Positions 16,807 to 26,133 of a stretch of 64,000 nucleotides of DNA are shown here, piece after piece (the first letter of the stretch is position 1; every line of letters begins with the position of its first letter). Both the position numbers and the translations under genes were made by a program. This stretch comes from JANMJD01 sp963828405 (GTDB lineage: Bacteria > Actinomycetota > Acidimicrobiia > Acidimicrobiales > Ilumatobacteraceae): the NCBI GenBank assembly GCA_963828405.1, contig CAWHEG010000031.1:1302001-1366000 (forward strand). The letters are read 5' to 3'. Under the pieces are notes generated by a model, which made no database searches, was not told where the DNA came from, and saw only the letters and a list, made by a program, of their open reading frames with translations.

Positions 16807-17709
16807 TGGCGGCATCCCGACGAACCCGCGAGACGGGGCTTGCCGCGGCGATGCTCGCCCCGTCGTTGGCCGTCCTCGGGGTGTTCGTCCTCTATCCCCT
16901 CGCCAAGGCCGTGTGGCTCGGTCACCAACGCTGCAACAGCCAGGGCAAACGCTGCCGGTCGAACGGATGGGACCAGTACACCGACGTGCTGCGCTCCAAG
17001 GAGTTCCACCACGCGTTGGTCGTCACCACCAAGTTCGCGCTGATCACGGTGCCCCTCGGCCTGATCCTCGGTGTCGGGCTGGCCGTGCTCGCCGACCGCC
17101 ACCTGCGCGGCATCGGCATCTTCCGCACGATCTTCTCCTCGACGGTGGCGACCTCGATCGCTGTCGCCTCGCTGATGTGGCTGTTCCTCCTGCAGCCGTC
17201 GGTCGGGGTGTTGTCGAACATCGGCTGGATCGGGCGGCTGTTCCCCGTGATCAAGTCGGGCATGCTCGAAGGACCCTGGGACGGCACTGGCGTCGGTGGC
17301 GATGTCGAGCGTCTGGGCGAACCTCGGGTTCACGTTCATCGTGGTCACGGCCGGTCTGCAGGGCATCCCGCGTGATCTCTACGAGAGCGCCTTCGCCGAC
17401 GGTGCCGGCGGCTGGCGCCGGTTCACGAACGTCACGATCCCGATGCTCGGACCGACGCTGCTGTTCATCTCGGTGGTGCTGGTCAGCCGGGCGTTCCAGG
17501 CGTACGGCGAGGTCGACCTGCTCACCGATGGCGGGCCGCAGCCGCAGGGCTCGACCACAACCCTGACCTACCTGATCTACGGCAACGAGTCGACGATCCG
17601 CAACAACGACGGGCTCCAGGCCGCCACCGCCGTCCTGCTGTTCATCGTGCTGTTGATCCTGTCGGCCGTGCAGTTCCGCAGCTTCGACAAGCGGGTGCAC
17701 TATGGCTGA
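16806..17709 (+). pseudogene. Sugar ABC permease, MalF-like, one frameshift
   Basis: The frame from ATG 16806 gives the first helices (AMLAPSLAVLGVFVLYPL, TKFALITVPLGLILGV) and breaks at about 17271. The next frame continues DPGTALASVAMSSVWANLGF and then the EAA loop LYESAFADGAGGWRRFTNVT that docks on the ATPase, ending at 17709. Deleting one base in the GG at 17271-17272 restores 300 residues, the usual MalF-like size without the extra domain. The stop overlaps the next ATG (17702). Confidence 0.85.
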
Positions 17710-18563
17710 CGTAGCGAACGGGGCACGATCGCCAGCATCGATTCGGTCGGCAAGGGCTGGAACAAGGTCGGACGTTACGCCTTGTTGCTGCTCGTCACGT
17801 TCCTCGTGCTGTTCCCCATCTACACAACGATCGTCGCCGCGCTGAAGCCCGGCAACCAGGTGTTCAAGCGGCCCGCTGGTCCCCGAGCACTTCACGTTCG
17901 ACGTGATCCGGACCGCCTGGAACCAGGGCAACCTCGGCCGGTACCTGCTCAACTCGTTCGTGGTCGCCATGATCGTCACCGTCGCCCAGGTCCTCACATC
18001 GGTGATGTCGGCGTACGCCTTCGCCTTCCTGCGGTTCCCGCTCAAGGCGCTGGTCTTCGCCATCTTCCTGGCGACTCTGCTCGTGCCATTCGAGGTCACG
18101 CTCGTCGTCAACCGCCGCACCGTCGACTCGTTGGGCTGGCTGAACAGCTTCCAAGGGTTGGCGGTTCCGTTCCTGGCCACGGCGTTCGGAACCTTCCTCA
18201 TCCGCCAGACGTTCCTGCAGTTGCCCACGGAGCTACGTGAGGCGGCCCGGATGGACGGACTGGGCCACTGGGGATTCCTGCGTGAGGTCGCGGTGCCCGC
18301 TCGTCCGCCCGACGATGGGGGCGCTCGCCCTGTTTGCATTCCTGTCGAGCTGGAACCAGTACCTGTGGCCCCGCTTGATCACGACCGAGGAGAACATGAA
18401 CACGGTCCAGAGCGGGCTCAAGCTGCTGGCGACGGCCGACCTCGACAAGCCGAACCTGGTCCAGGCCGGCACTCTGATCGCTGCGGTGCCGATCTTCGCC
18501 GTGCTGATGATCTTCCAGCGTCAACTGGTGCGCGGGCTGACTGCGGGAGCGGTGAAGGGATGA
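17702..18563 (+). pseudogene. Sugar ABC permease, MalG-like, three frameshifts
   Basis: ATG 17702 overlaps the previous stop. The frame shifts at about 17715-17731 (net one base lost), 17871-17880 (one extra) and 18295-18300 (one extra). Corrected, it reads as one 286-residue permease: LLLLVTFLVLFPIYTTIVAA, LNSFVVAMIVTVAQVLTS, SAYAFAFLRFP, the EAA loop ELREAARMDGLGHWGFLREV continuing VPLVRPTMGALALFAFLSSW, then NQYLWPRL. Corrected length and helix order match MalG-type permeases. As written it cannot make a full protein. Confidence 0.82.
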
Positions 18564-20097
18564 GACGTGGCCTGCTCCTCCTCGCCGGCTCGCTGATCGT
18601 GTTGGCGGCGTGTGGCGACGGCGGATCGATCCTCCAGGCTGGCAACGACCCCTCCCAGCCGCCGACGACACCAACGCCACCAACGTGCCACCGGTGACCG
18701 CGGCCCCGGGGGAGACGCTGCCACCGACCACGCCGGCCCCGACCGTACCGGCTCCGACGACCACGACCACGCCGCAGTCGGCGCTGCCGCCCTGCCCGGT
18801 CGAGGCGTTGGCAGCCTCGTCGCAGACGGTCGACATCACGTTCTGGCACGGGATGAAGGGCACGGCGGAGGACGCGCTCGTGCAGCTCACCAAGGACTAC
18901 AACGCCTCACAGGCGAAGGTGCATGTCACCCTGCAGAACCAGGGCGGCTACGAGCAGGCGATCGACAAGTACGTCCAGTCGAGCACCGACGGTCGCCCCG
19001 ACATGATCCAGACTCCCGAGTATTCGGTCCAGAAGATGCGCGACACGGAATCGTTCGTGCCGCTCGCCGCCTGCATGCAGGCGGCGGAGATGGACACGAC
19101 CGACTTCCTCGCCCGCGCCCTGTCGGCGTACTCCACCGAGGGCGTGCAGTGGGCGATGCCGTTCAACATCTCGAACCCGGTGCTGTATTACAACCGCAAG
19201 GTCTTCGAGACTGCAGGCCTCGACCCCGACGTGCCGCCGCTCAGCCTCGAAGACCTGCGAGCCGTCGCCCAGGCGGTGGTGACCTCCGGCGGGGCGGGGA
19301 CCGGGATCGGACTTGACACCGGGTTCGATGGTGGCGGCGGCTGGTACATCGAACAATGGTTCTCGAAGCTCGGCGAGTTGTACACCGACAACGGCAACGG
19401 GCGGTTGGCCCCGGCGACGAAGGTGTTGATCGACAACCCGAAGGCCGTCGAGCTGATGACCTTCCTACAGCAGATGGTCAACGACGGGCTGGCGTCCAAC
19501 GTCGGCGACGACGTGTCGGGCCAGGACGTCTTCTTGAAGATGGCCGACAGGACGGCGCCGTCGGCGATGGCGATCGGAACCTCGGCCGCCCTGGGCACGG
19601 TCATCTCGGTGCTCGACGGAGGCCTCATTCCCGGTCTCACCGGCGCGGACATCGGAGTCGGGCCGTTGCCCGGCCCCGGAGGCGCCCCGGGCGTCCTGGT
19701 CGGCGGCGCATCGCTGTGGATCGTCGCTGACCATGGTGACGCCAAGACGGCCGCATCGTGGAACTACGTCAACTTCCTGGTCAGTGCCCAGTCGCAGTCG
19801 ACGTGGGCGGCGGCCACCGGCTACGTGCCGGTGCGCGCCGGGGCGCTCGACCTCGATCCGTTGAAGACCACTTATGTCACCGACCCTCGGTTCAAGGTGG
19901 CGTACGACCAGGTCAACGCGCCTTCCGATGCGCTTTCCGCCGCCGGTCCGATCACCGGCCCGTTGAAGGAGATTCGGGTCGTCGTCGCCCGCGCCGTGGC
20001 CACGATCCTCAACGGCGGCGACCCTCAGGCGACACTCAGTCAGGCGGCGATCGACGCCAACGCTCTGATCGCCGAGTACGCGGCGCGCAACGGCTGA
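18560..20097 (+). pseudogene. Sugar-binding lipoprotein of the ABC operon, one frameshift
   Basis: ATG 18560 overlaps the permease stop (ATGA). The lipoprotein signal peptide MRRGLLLLAGSLIVLAAC has a lipobox LAAC. At about 18645-18665 the frame shifts (net one base lost), and the adjacent frame holds the rest: a Thr/Pro linker, then a solute-binding domain starting VDITFWHGMKGTAEDALVQL. The corrected protein is 512 residues, long for the group because of the linker. It resembles glycerol-3-phosphate/maltooligosaccharide binders (UgpB-like FWHGM start). Without correction the mature domain would lack its export signal. Confidence 0.82.
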
Positions 20098-20143
20098 GCC
20101 GATCGACGAGCGGGCCGTGCCGCGCTGCGTTTCTCGGGGCCGG

Positions 20144-20149
20144 TAGCCT
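20144..20149 (+). promoter_or_regulatory. -10 box of a probable leaderless promoter (cyclophilin gene)
   Basis: TAGCCT ends 9 bases before ATG 20159. No ribosome-binding site is visible, so the mRNA probably starts near the ATG. This promoter may also read into the 20723 gene, only six bases after the cyclophilin stop. Confidence 0.5.
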
Positions 20150-20158
20150 GCTGGGCCT

Positions 20159-20716
20159 ATGCCGTACGCCTTCCCCAACTTCGACGGTTCCTCGCCGACG
20201 ATCAAGCAGTTCAACGACACGCCCGAGATGGGGGTCGACCCCACCAAGCGGTACACGGCGACGATGGAGACCAACCACGGCACGATGGTCATCGCCCTCG
20301 ATCCGATCAAGGCGCCCAGGACGGTCAACAACTTCGTCTTTCTCGCCCTGTACCACTACTACGAAGGCGTCATCTGCCACCGGATCATCAAGAACTTCGT
20401 CATCCAGGGCGGCGATCCCACGGGCACGGGCCGCGGCGGCCCGGGTTACCGGTTCGACGACGAGTTGCCCAAGGCCGGTCAGTACGAGATCGGTTCGCTG
20501 GCGATGGCCAACGCCGGGCCGAACACGAACGGTTCGCAGTTCTTCATCATCTCCGGTGCCGACGGGGCCCGCCTGCCACCCGCCTACGCGCTGTTCGGCA
20601 AGGTGATCAAGGGCCTCGACGTCGTGCAGCAGATCCAGAGCGTGCCCACCGGGCACGGCGACAAACCCCGCGAGGACGTGGTGATCAACTCGGTCACCAT
20701 CACCGTCGCCGACTGA
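20159..20716 (+). CDS. Cyclophilin-type peptidyl-prolyl isomerase
   Basis: 185 residues, cytoplasmic (no signal peptide). After a 36-residue N-terminal extension the cyclophilin core shows APRTVNNFVFLA, CHRIIKNFVIQGGDPTGTG with the catalytic Arg and Gln, and SLAMANAGPNTNGSQFFI, followed by LFGKVIKGLDVVQQI. All active-site residues usual for the family are present. It catalyses proline cis-trans isomerisation in protein folding. It ends six bases before the first gene of the putative conflict island. Confidence 0.96.
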   Translation: MPYAFPNFDGSSPTIKQFNDTPEMGVDPTKRYTATMETNHGTMVIALDPIKAPRTVNNFVFLALYHYYEGVICHRIIKNFVIQGGDPTGTGRGGPGYRFDDELPKAGQYEIGSLAMANAGPNTNGSQFFIISGADGARLPPAYALFGKVIKGLDVVQQIQSVPTGHGDKPREDVVINSVTITVAD

Positions 20717-20722
20717 CCTCCG

Positions 20723-21280
20723 ATGCGACTGCCCCGCTGGTTCAAGGCGAGGGACGTCGAGCTGCGGATCAAGCTCCCGTTCCTCGATCTGAACACGACC
20801 TGGACGCCGAACCGGGCGGAGCAGCAGGCGGCGTTCGAAACGCTCGTCGAGTACGTCACGCGCACTGCGGTCATCGGCCTGCGTGACGAGGACGGGATCA
20901 TCCGCGAGGCGATGTCGTCGTTGTACGCCCTGTTCGGGATCAACCGTGAGCTGCTCAAGCGCTTCGGTGCCGACGTCGCCCCCGACAAGGGCGACGGCAC
21001 GCCGTCGTTCGCCGTGATCAACGTCCGGGTGCTCAACGAGGTGCTCCGGCCGTTCCTGTCGAAGTGGCACCCGCTGCTCGACTCCCACGAGGAGCGCCGT
21101 CCCGCCGGCATGGCCAAGGCCGAGTGGGAGCGCCAGTGGCCGCTCCACGACGAGTGCCGCGAGGCGCTCAAGGAGATGCGCGTCAAGGTCCGCCAGTACA
21201 TCGAGGCGCTCGGGCAGGCCGCCGGGACCCGCGAGTTCGCGGCGATGATCAAGGCCGACGCCGAAGCCGGCCCCCGGTGA
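20723..21280 (+). CDS. Uncharacterised helical protein A, paralogue of 26130
   Basis: 185 residues; function not recognised. Predominantly helical and charged. Two blocks recur in the gene at 26130: LRDEDGIIREAMSSLYALFG against LRDNEGLLREALTSLRDVFA, and LNEVLRPFLSKWHPLL against LNQALRPVTSYWHPEL. The paralogues bracket the patatin, metalloprotease and MBL genes, which suggests both belong to the same system, for example as adaptor, sensor or immunity subunits (inference). Its stop codon lies inside the first unit of a 17-bp tandem repeat. The start has no strong ribosome site. Confidence 0.8.
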   Translation: MRLPRWFKARDVELRIKLPFLDLNTTWTPNRAEQQAAFETLVEYVTRTAVIGLRDEDGIIREAMSSLYALFGINRELLKRFGADVAPDKGDGTPSFAVINVRVLNEVLRPFLSKWHPLLDSHEERRPAGMAKAEWERQWPLHDECREALKEMRVKVRQYIEALGQAAGTREFAAMIKADAEAGPR

Positions 21281-21359
21281 CGCCCGGCCATCGGTGACGC
21301 CCGGCCCCCGGTGACGCCCGGCCATCGGTGACGCCCGGCCAACGGTGACGCCCGGTGGT
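21275..21359. repeat. Five tandem copies of a 17-bp repeat
   Basis: The unit CGGTGACGCCCGGCCAT is repeated at 21275, 21292, 21309, 21326 and 21343 with a strict 17-base period. The first 13 bases are identical in all copies; the last bases vary (AT, CC, AT, AA, and GTGGT in the fifth). It lies between the protein A stop and the patatin gene, ending next to the -35 position of a candidate promoter. There are no spacers, so it is not CRISPR. It could be an operator array, or simple repeat expansion. Confidence 0.9.
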
Positions 21360-21381
21360 CGGGACCGATCTCCCGGATGCG

Positions 21382-21387
21382 TAAGGT
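21382..21387 (+). promoter_or_regulatory. Candidate -10 box for the patatin operon
   Basis: TAAGGT fits TANNNT, 44 bases before ATG 21432. The expected -35 region (about 21359-21364) abuts the end of the 17-bp repeat array, so a protein bound to the repeats could control this promoter. Confidence 0.4.
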
Positions 21388-21431
21388 TCCCGGCGGATCG
21401 TGGAACTCGCGACGGATGCTGGGGGTCGCTC

Positions 21432-22907
21432 ATGGCAGACAACAGGAACATCGGGATCGCCCTGTCGGGGGGAGGGCACCGGGCCACGGCCTACGGTCTC
21501 GGCGCGATGCTCGCCATCGTCGACGCCGGGCTGAACACCGAGACGCTGTCGATGAGCTCGGTGTCCGGTGGATCGATCGCCAACGCCGTGGCGATGATCG
21601 GGCCCGACTTCGGCACGGTCACCTCCGACGAGTTCGAGAAGCAGCTCGGACCGGCGCTCGACGTCGTCGCCAACCGGGGCCTGCTCCTCGGCGGGGCGCC
21701 GGTCACCAAGTGGTACGTGCGCACGCTGATCGGCTCGGGCGCCCTCGGGGCGCTCGCCGTGGTCGCCGGGATCGTCGTCGCCCTGTTCGACCAGTCGCTG
21801 GCCGCGGCGATCTGCCTCGGCGCCGGCGTCGTGCTGCTGGCCGTCGCCTGGATGCTCCTGCGTCGTCGCTCGCAGCACACCGAGCGGGCGATCGACATCG
21901 AGGTGCTCGGAGGCACGAAGATGACGCTCGGCGACGTCAAGCGGAAGGGGTCGTCGGTACATCACGTCATCTGCACCACCGAGCTGCAGTCCGGCGAGCC
22001 GTTCTACTTCACCAACCGGGGCGTCTACAACTACCGCTTCAAGGGCTCGACGGCCGACGTCGCCCTGCCGTTCGCCACCGCCGTGCAGGCTTCGGCCTGC
22101 GTCCCCGGCGCCTTCGATCCCCGTTCGATCCCGCTGACGACACTGGGCCTGAACCCGCTCACCGTCCCGGTCAAGAGCCGCAAGGGCGTCGTGTCCGACA
22201 AGGTGATCGACGCCGTCGTGCTCGACGACGGCGGGGTCTACGACAACATGGCCGACGAGTGGGAGTACGGCTTCCCGAACCGGGCCGACAACTGGCCGGC
22301 GCTCGCCGGGATCCAGCCGCACCGCGCCGGCTACCTGATCATCGTCAACGGATCGGGCGGCTGGAACCGGCCGCGCCCGATCCCCCGGGGCGGCCTGGCC
22401 CAGGAGATCCAGGGCCTGATGCGGGCGCAGGGTGTGCAGTACGACGTCTCGACGACCCATCGCCGCAGGGCGCTGTACTCGATGTTCCGCGCTGCCGAAT
22501 CCGATGCTGCTGCCCGGTCCGTTCCCGCCCGGCCCGGTCAGGAGGGCACCGTCGACGGCATCTTCGCCCAGATCACCGACAGCCCGTACCGCATCCCGCA
22601 GACCTTCGCAACGGCGGCCCTCGCCACGGTCACCGACGACGGGCGCCGGTGGTCGGCCGCACTCGCCGGGCGGGCCGACGCCGCCCTGGCGTTCCTCGAC
22701 GCCCAGGGGTACACGCCGGAGCAGTGGTCGGGGATCGTCGAACGGACCAGCGGCACGGCCACCACGCTCGAGAAGCTCGGCAAGCAGCTCACCGCCGAAC
22801 TCGTCGAGCACGGCTACGTGCTCACGATGGTCCTGCTCCACGTCCTCGACGACAAGGCGCCGTTGCGCCCCATCGACCGCCAGCGGTTCACCCGGATGTG
22901 CGGATGA
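21432..22907 (+). CDS. Patatin-like phospholipase with internal membrane hairpin
   Basis: 491 residues from ATG 21432 (GGGGG about 8 bases upstream). Patatin motifs: the glycine-rich oxyanion stretch ALSGGGHRATAYGLGAML near the N-terminus, nucleophile serine in SMSSVSGGSIANA (GxSxG-type), and the Asp of the dyad in VVLDDGGVYDNMADEW. Two adjacent hydrophobic helices (about 100-140, GALAVVAGIVVALF and ICLGAGVVLLAVAWMLL) are inserted after the nucleophile, which should hold the enzyme on the membrane. It is likely a lipase that attacks membrane phospholipids. Its stop overlaps the next start (ATGA). In a conflict-system setting it would be a membrane-damaging effector (inference). Confidence 0.88.
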   Translation: MADNRNIGIALSGGGHRATAYGLGAMLAIVDAGLNTETLSMSSVSGGSIANAVAMIGPDFGTVTSDEFEKQLGPALDVVANRGLLLGGAPVTKWYVRTLIGSGALGALAVVAGIVVALFDQSLAAAICLGAGVVLLAVAWMLLRRRSQHTERAIDIEVLGGTKMTLGDVKRKGSSVHHVICTTELQSGEPFYFTNRGVYNYRFKGSTADVALPFATAVQASACVPGAFDPRSIPLTTLGLNPLTVPVKSRKGVVSDKVIDAVVLDDGGVYDNMADEWEYGFPNRADNWPALAGIQPHRAGYLIIVNGSGGWNRPRPIPRGGLAQEIQGLMRAQGVQYDVSTTHRRRALYSMFRAAESDAAARSVPARPGQEGTVDGIFAQITDSPYRIPQTFATAALATVTDDGRRWSAALAGRADAALAFLDAQGYTPEQWSGIVERTSGTATTLEKLGKQLTAELVEHGYVLTMVLLHVLDDKAPLRPIDRQRFTRMCG

Positions 22908-24847
22908 GCGCCCGGCGCCCGACGATGGACCCACCCCTGCGGCGGCCGTCACGGCGGCCGCTGCGGGTGTACGCCCTCGACCCGCTGCGCGTCGATCGCG
23001 GCAAACCGGGTGTCGTCACACCGGTGGTCACCCTGCGGGTTCCGTTCGAGGATCTGACCGACGATGACGGCACCCCCCGCCTCGGTCCGCGGGGGAACCG
23101 AATCCACGTGATCGATTACGACGGAGCCCAGCGGCGCTACTACAAGCCCGTCGACCTCGATCACCCCGATGTGCTGATCCGCGACGGTCTCCCGCCCAGC
23201 GAGACCGATCCGCGGTTCCACCAACAGATGCTCTACGCCGTCGTCGCCGATGTGTGGCACGACTTCGAGATGGCACTCGGGCGGCGGGTCTCGTTGGGCA
23301 GCAAGAAGACGCTCAGCCTGTTCCCGCACGCCTTCTACGGGCAGAACGCCTTCTACGATCCCGACCAGGGCGCCATCCTCTTCGGCTACTTCAAGGCCGA
23401 CCCCGACGAGCCGGGGCCGAACATCCCTGGTCAGATGGTGTTCACGTGCCTCTCGTTCGACATCATCGTCCACGAGACGACGCATGCGTTCATCGACCGG
23501 ATGCGGCCCGAGTTCAACGACGCCACGAACCCCGACGTGCTCGCCTTCCACGAGGGGTTCGCCGATCTCGTCGCCATCTTCCAGCACTTCAAGCTCGAAG
23601 AGGTCGTCAGCGGCGCGATCGCCGACGCCCGCGGCGACCTGTCGCGGGCCGACACGCTGGTCAGCCTCGCCCGCCAGTTCGGCTACGCCACCGGCAGCAA
23701 CGGCGCCCTGCGCACCGCCACCGAGGCAGCCGACCAGGGGCCGCTGGTCTACGACTCCTCGATGGAGGCGCACACCCTCGGATCGGTCCTCGTCGCCGCG
23801 GTGTTCGACGCCTATCTGTCGCTGTACAACTCGCGCACGCAGGACCTGCTGCGGTTGGCGACGGGCGGCTCGGGCATTCTCAGCGCGGGATCGCTCCATC
23901 CCGATCTCGTCCAGCGCCTGGCCCGGGAGGCCGCCGAGACGGCCAGACAGTTCTTCACCGCCTGCGTGCGCGCCTTCGACTACCTGCCACCGCTCGATGT
24001 GACCTTCGAGGACTTCCTGCGTGCCCTGGTGACCGTCGACGAGGAGCTGTCGCCGTCCGACGACTCGTTCCGGGTGGCGATCATCGAAGGGTTCCGGCGA
24101 CGGGCCGTCTACCCGACGTCGGCGGGTTCGCTCGGGGATGCCGCGGTGGCGCTCGGCGCGGTCGACGAGGTCTTCGCGACACTGCCGATCCCTCCGGAGG
24201 TCCTGCTCGAGACGATCAACGATCTGGCCAACGCGAGTTACGCCGGCCGGGCCCGGGTCGATCGCCACGGCCGGGCCCACGGGCCCGATGCCAATGCCGA
24301 TGCCCCGGCCGGTGAGGATGCCCAGGACTCGGGAACCCGCTCGAAGTGGGACGAGTGGACCAAGCAGCTCCATCGATGGGGCGTCGACCATGCGACCCGA
24401 CTCGGCCTCCTCGAAGCGGACGAACCCGGAGCGAGACCTCGACGCAGCCCGCTCGAGGTCGAGGGCGTGCACGTCACCTCCCGGATCGCCCAGGGCGGCC
24501 GGCCGTCGGTGGCGATCGTCGTGCGCTTCGTCCAGCGCCGCCACGACCTGGCCGTCCACGACCGCTTCAGCGACCGGCTCAACCGCTACGTGCCGAAAGC
24601 CGGCTGCACGGTCGTCGCCGACGGTACGGGAACGATCCGCTCGATCATCGGCAAGTCCTTCCCCCGGGTCGAGGACGCCGACACGACGGCTCCGGACCCG
24701 GCCAACCTGCGACTGCGCACCCTGCTCGACCGGTTGGACCGCAACGACCGCGACGACCCGGGACGTGCCTACCGTGACCCGGGGCATGCCGCGGCACGGT
24801 TGCAGGTCCGGTTCTCGCGGCTGCATGCGTCGATCGATCGGAGCTGA
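22904..24847 (+). CDS. Zinc metalloprotease (gluzincin-like, HExxH) of unknown family
   Basis: 647 residues, no signal peptide, so probably cytoplasmic. HETTH (190-194) supplies two zinc His and the catalytic Glu, and HEGFADLVAIF (216-226) gives the third ligand Glu217 in the HExxH...E layout of gluzincins such as thermolysin relatives. A helical domain follows to about 440, then a charged, low-complexity linker (about 445-490). The C-terminal part (about 520-647) has SVAIVVRFVQRRHDLAVHDR and may be a separate domain. Coupled to the patatin by ATGA and two bases from the MBL gene. In this setting it could activate an effector by cleavage (inference). Confidence 0.82.
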   Translation: MSARRPTMDPPLRRPSRRPLRVYALDPLRVDRGKPGVVTPVVTLRVPFEDLTDDDGTPRLGPRGNRIHVIDYDGAQRRYYKPVDLDHPDVLIRDGLPPSETDPRFHQQMLYAVVADVWHDFEMALGRRVSLGSKKTLSLFPHAFYGQNAFYDPDQGAILFGYFKADPDEPGPNIPGQMVFTCLSFDIIVHETTHAFIDRMRPEFNDATNPDVLAFHEGFADLVAIFQHFKLEEVVSGAIADARGDLSRADTLVSLARQFGYATGSNGALRTATEAADQGPLVYDSSMEAHTLGSVLVAAVFDAYLSLYNSRTQDLLRLATGGSGILSAGSLHPDLVQRLAREAAETARQFFTACVRAFDYLPPLDVTFEDFLRALVTVDEELSPSDDSFRVAIIEGFRRRAVYPTSAGSLGDAAVALGAVDEVFATLPIPPEVLLETINDLANASYAGRARVDRHGRAHGPDANADAPAGEDAQDSGTRSKWDEWTKQLHRWGVDHATRLGLLEADEPGARPRRSPLEVEGVHVTSRIAQGGRPSVAIVVRFVQRRHDLAVHDRFSDRLNRYVPKAGCTVVADGTGTIRSIIGKSFPRVEDADTTAPDPANLRLRTLLDRLDRNDRDDPGRAYRDPGHAAARLQVRFSRLHASIDRS

Positions 24848-24849
24848 CG

Positions 24850-26133
24850 ATGAGCACGGTCTCCGTTCGCATGTACCACGTCGGATTCGGCGACTGCTTC
24901 CTGATGACGATCGTCGGCGACGACGGGATCCCCCGCCGGGTGCTGATCGACTGTGGGACCCACGTCGGCACCGACAAGGATCACGCCCCCGACTTCTGGA
25001 CGGTGGTCGGCCAGCTCGTCGAGGACCTCGGGCCGGACAGGCACATCGACGTGTTGGTGATCTCCCATCGCCACCGCGACCACGTCCATGGCTTCTCCAG
25101 GGACGAGGTGTGGAACGGGGTGACGGTCGGCGAGGTCTGGCTCCCATGGACCGAGGACCCCAAGGACCCCGAGGCCCGTGCCGTCAGATCGGCCCAGGAG
25201 TCGACGGCCGCCCACGCCTTCCACGCCATGCGCGCCCTGCGCGGCGCGGTTCCGGGCGATGCGACCAACGCGCTCGAAGCCCTCGCCCTCAACTCGTTGA
25301 CCAATGAGGCGGCGTTCGCCACGATCGGCGGATTCGGGGCGCGGACGCGCTACCTGCCCCGCCTCGCCCGCCTGCCGGAGATCCTCGACCGCGCCCAGCT
25401 GCGCCACGTCCTGCCCGAGGACGTGACCGTTCACGTCCTCGGGCCGTCGCGCGACGAGGCGGTGATCAAGAGGATGATCCCCCCGGCGAACGGCTCGGCC
25501 ACCTACCTCCAGCTCCAGCCGTTGAACGCCCGGGGCGAGGCGACCGATCCGGTCGGGAAGGTCCCGATGCCGTTCGGGGAGAGCTGGGTGCTGCCGACCG
25601 CCGAGGCCCGGTTCGCCGACGACCCGAAGCTGATCGCCGCGGTCACCGCAATGGCCCAGTCCGATCCGGAGGGGTTGGCGTTCAACGTCGACTCGGCCGT
25701 CAACGGAACGAGCCTCGTCCTGCTGTTCGACATCGGCGGGTTGCGGCTGCTGTTCGCCGGGGACGCCCAGTGGGGCACCTGGGAGATGATGCTCGCCGAT
25801 CCCGAGACCAAGCGGCTGCTCGGCGACGGCACCGATCTGTTCAAGGTCGGGCACCACGGAAGCCACAACGCCACCCCCCGCGAGTTCGTCGAGACCTACC
25901 TCTCCCGCGATCGCAGCAAGGTGGCGATGGTCTCGGTGTCGCCCAACGTCTACGAGTCCGACGGGTGGAAGGACATCCCCCGGCCGCCGCTGATGACCGC
26001 GCTCGCCGAACATGTCGAGCTGCTCGTCCGGCCGGACGCGAAACCGCCGAAGGACGACTCGGTGACCCGCGACCGCCAGGGTCTGTGGACCGAGGTCGCC
26101 CTCGACGGGCCGCACGGCAGGGCGGCGTCGTGA
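24850..26133 (+). CDS. ComEC-like metallo-beta-lactamase-fold protein
   Basis: 427 residues. MYHVGFGDCFLM and VLIDCGT open the fold; the metal motif HRHRDHVHG (73-81), LLFAGDAQW and KVGHHGSHN (about 337) complete a typical ComEC/Rec2-like MBL catalytic domain without the transmembrane part. Such stand-alone domains are suspected nucleases or phosphodiesterases and are frequent in bacterial conflict islands. A domain of about 150 residues is inserted between the first and second halves. It starts two bases after the protease stop and its own stop overlaps the next GTG (GTGA). Confidence 0.88.
   Translation: MSTVSVRMYHVGFGDCFLMTIVGDDGIPRRVLIDCGTHVGTDKDHAPDFWTVVGQLVEDLGPDRHIDVLVISHRHRDHVHGFSRDEVWNGVTVGEVWLPWTEDPKDPEARAVRSAQESTAAHAFHAMRALRGAVPGDATNALEALALNSLTNEAAFATIGGFGARTRYLPRLARLPEILDRAQLRHVLPEDVTVHVLGPSRDEAVIKRMIPPANGSATYLQLQPLNARGEATDPVGKVPMPFGESWVLPTAEARFADDPKLIAAVTAMAQSDPEGLAFNVDSAVNGTSLVLLFDIGGLRLLFAGDAQWGTWEMMLADPETKRLLGDGTDLFKVGHHGSHNATPREFVETYLSRDRSKVAMVSVSPNVYESDGWKDIPRPPLMTALAEHVELLVRPDAKPPKDDSVTRDRQGLWTEVALDGPHGRAAS

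Noticed and set aside
21275..21359. CRISPR array
   Set aside because: The repeats are directly adjacent with no spacers and no cas genes are in the window.
21377..22903. A 509-residue upstream extension of the metalloprotease frame
   Set aside because: That part is Arg/His/Pro-rich shadow sequence antiphase to the patatin gene; the protease start at ATG 22904 with ATGA coupling explains the data.
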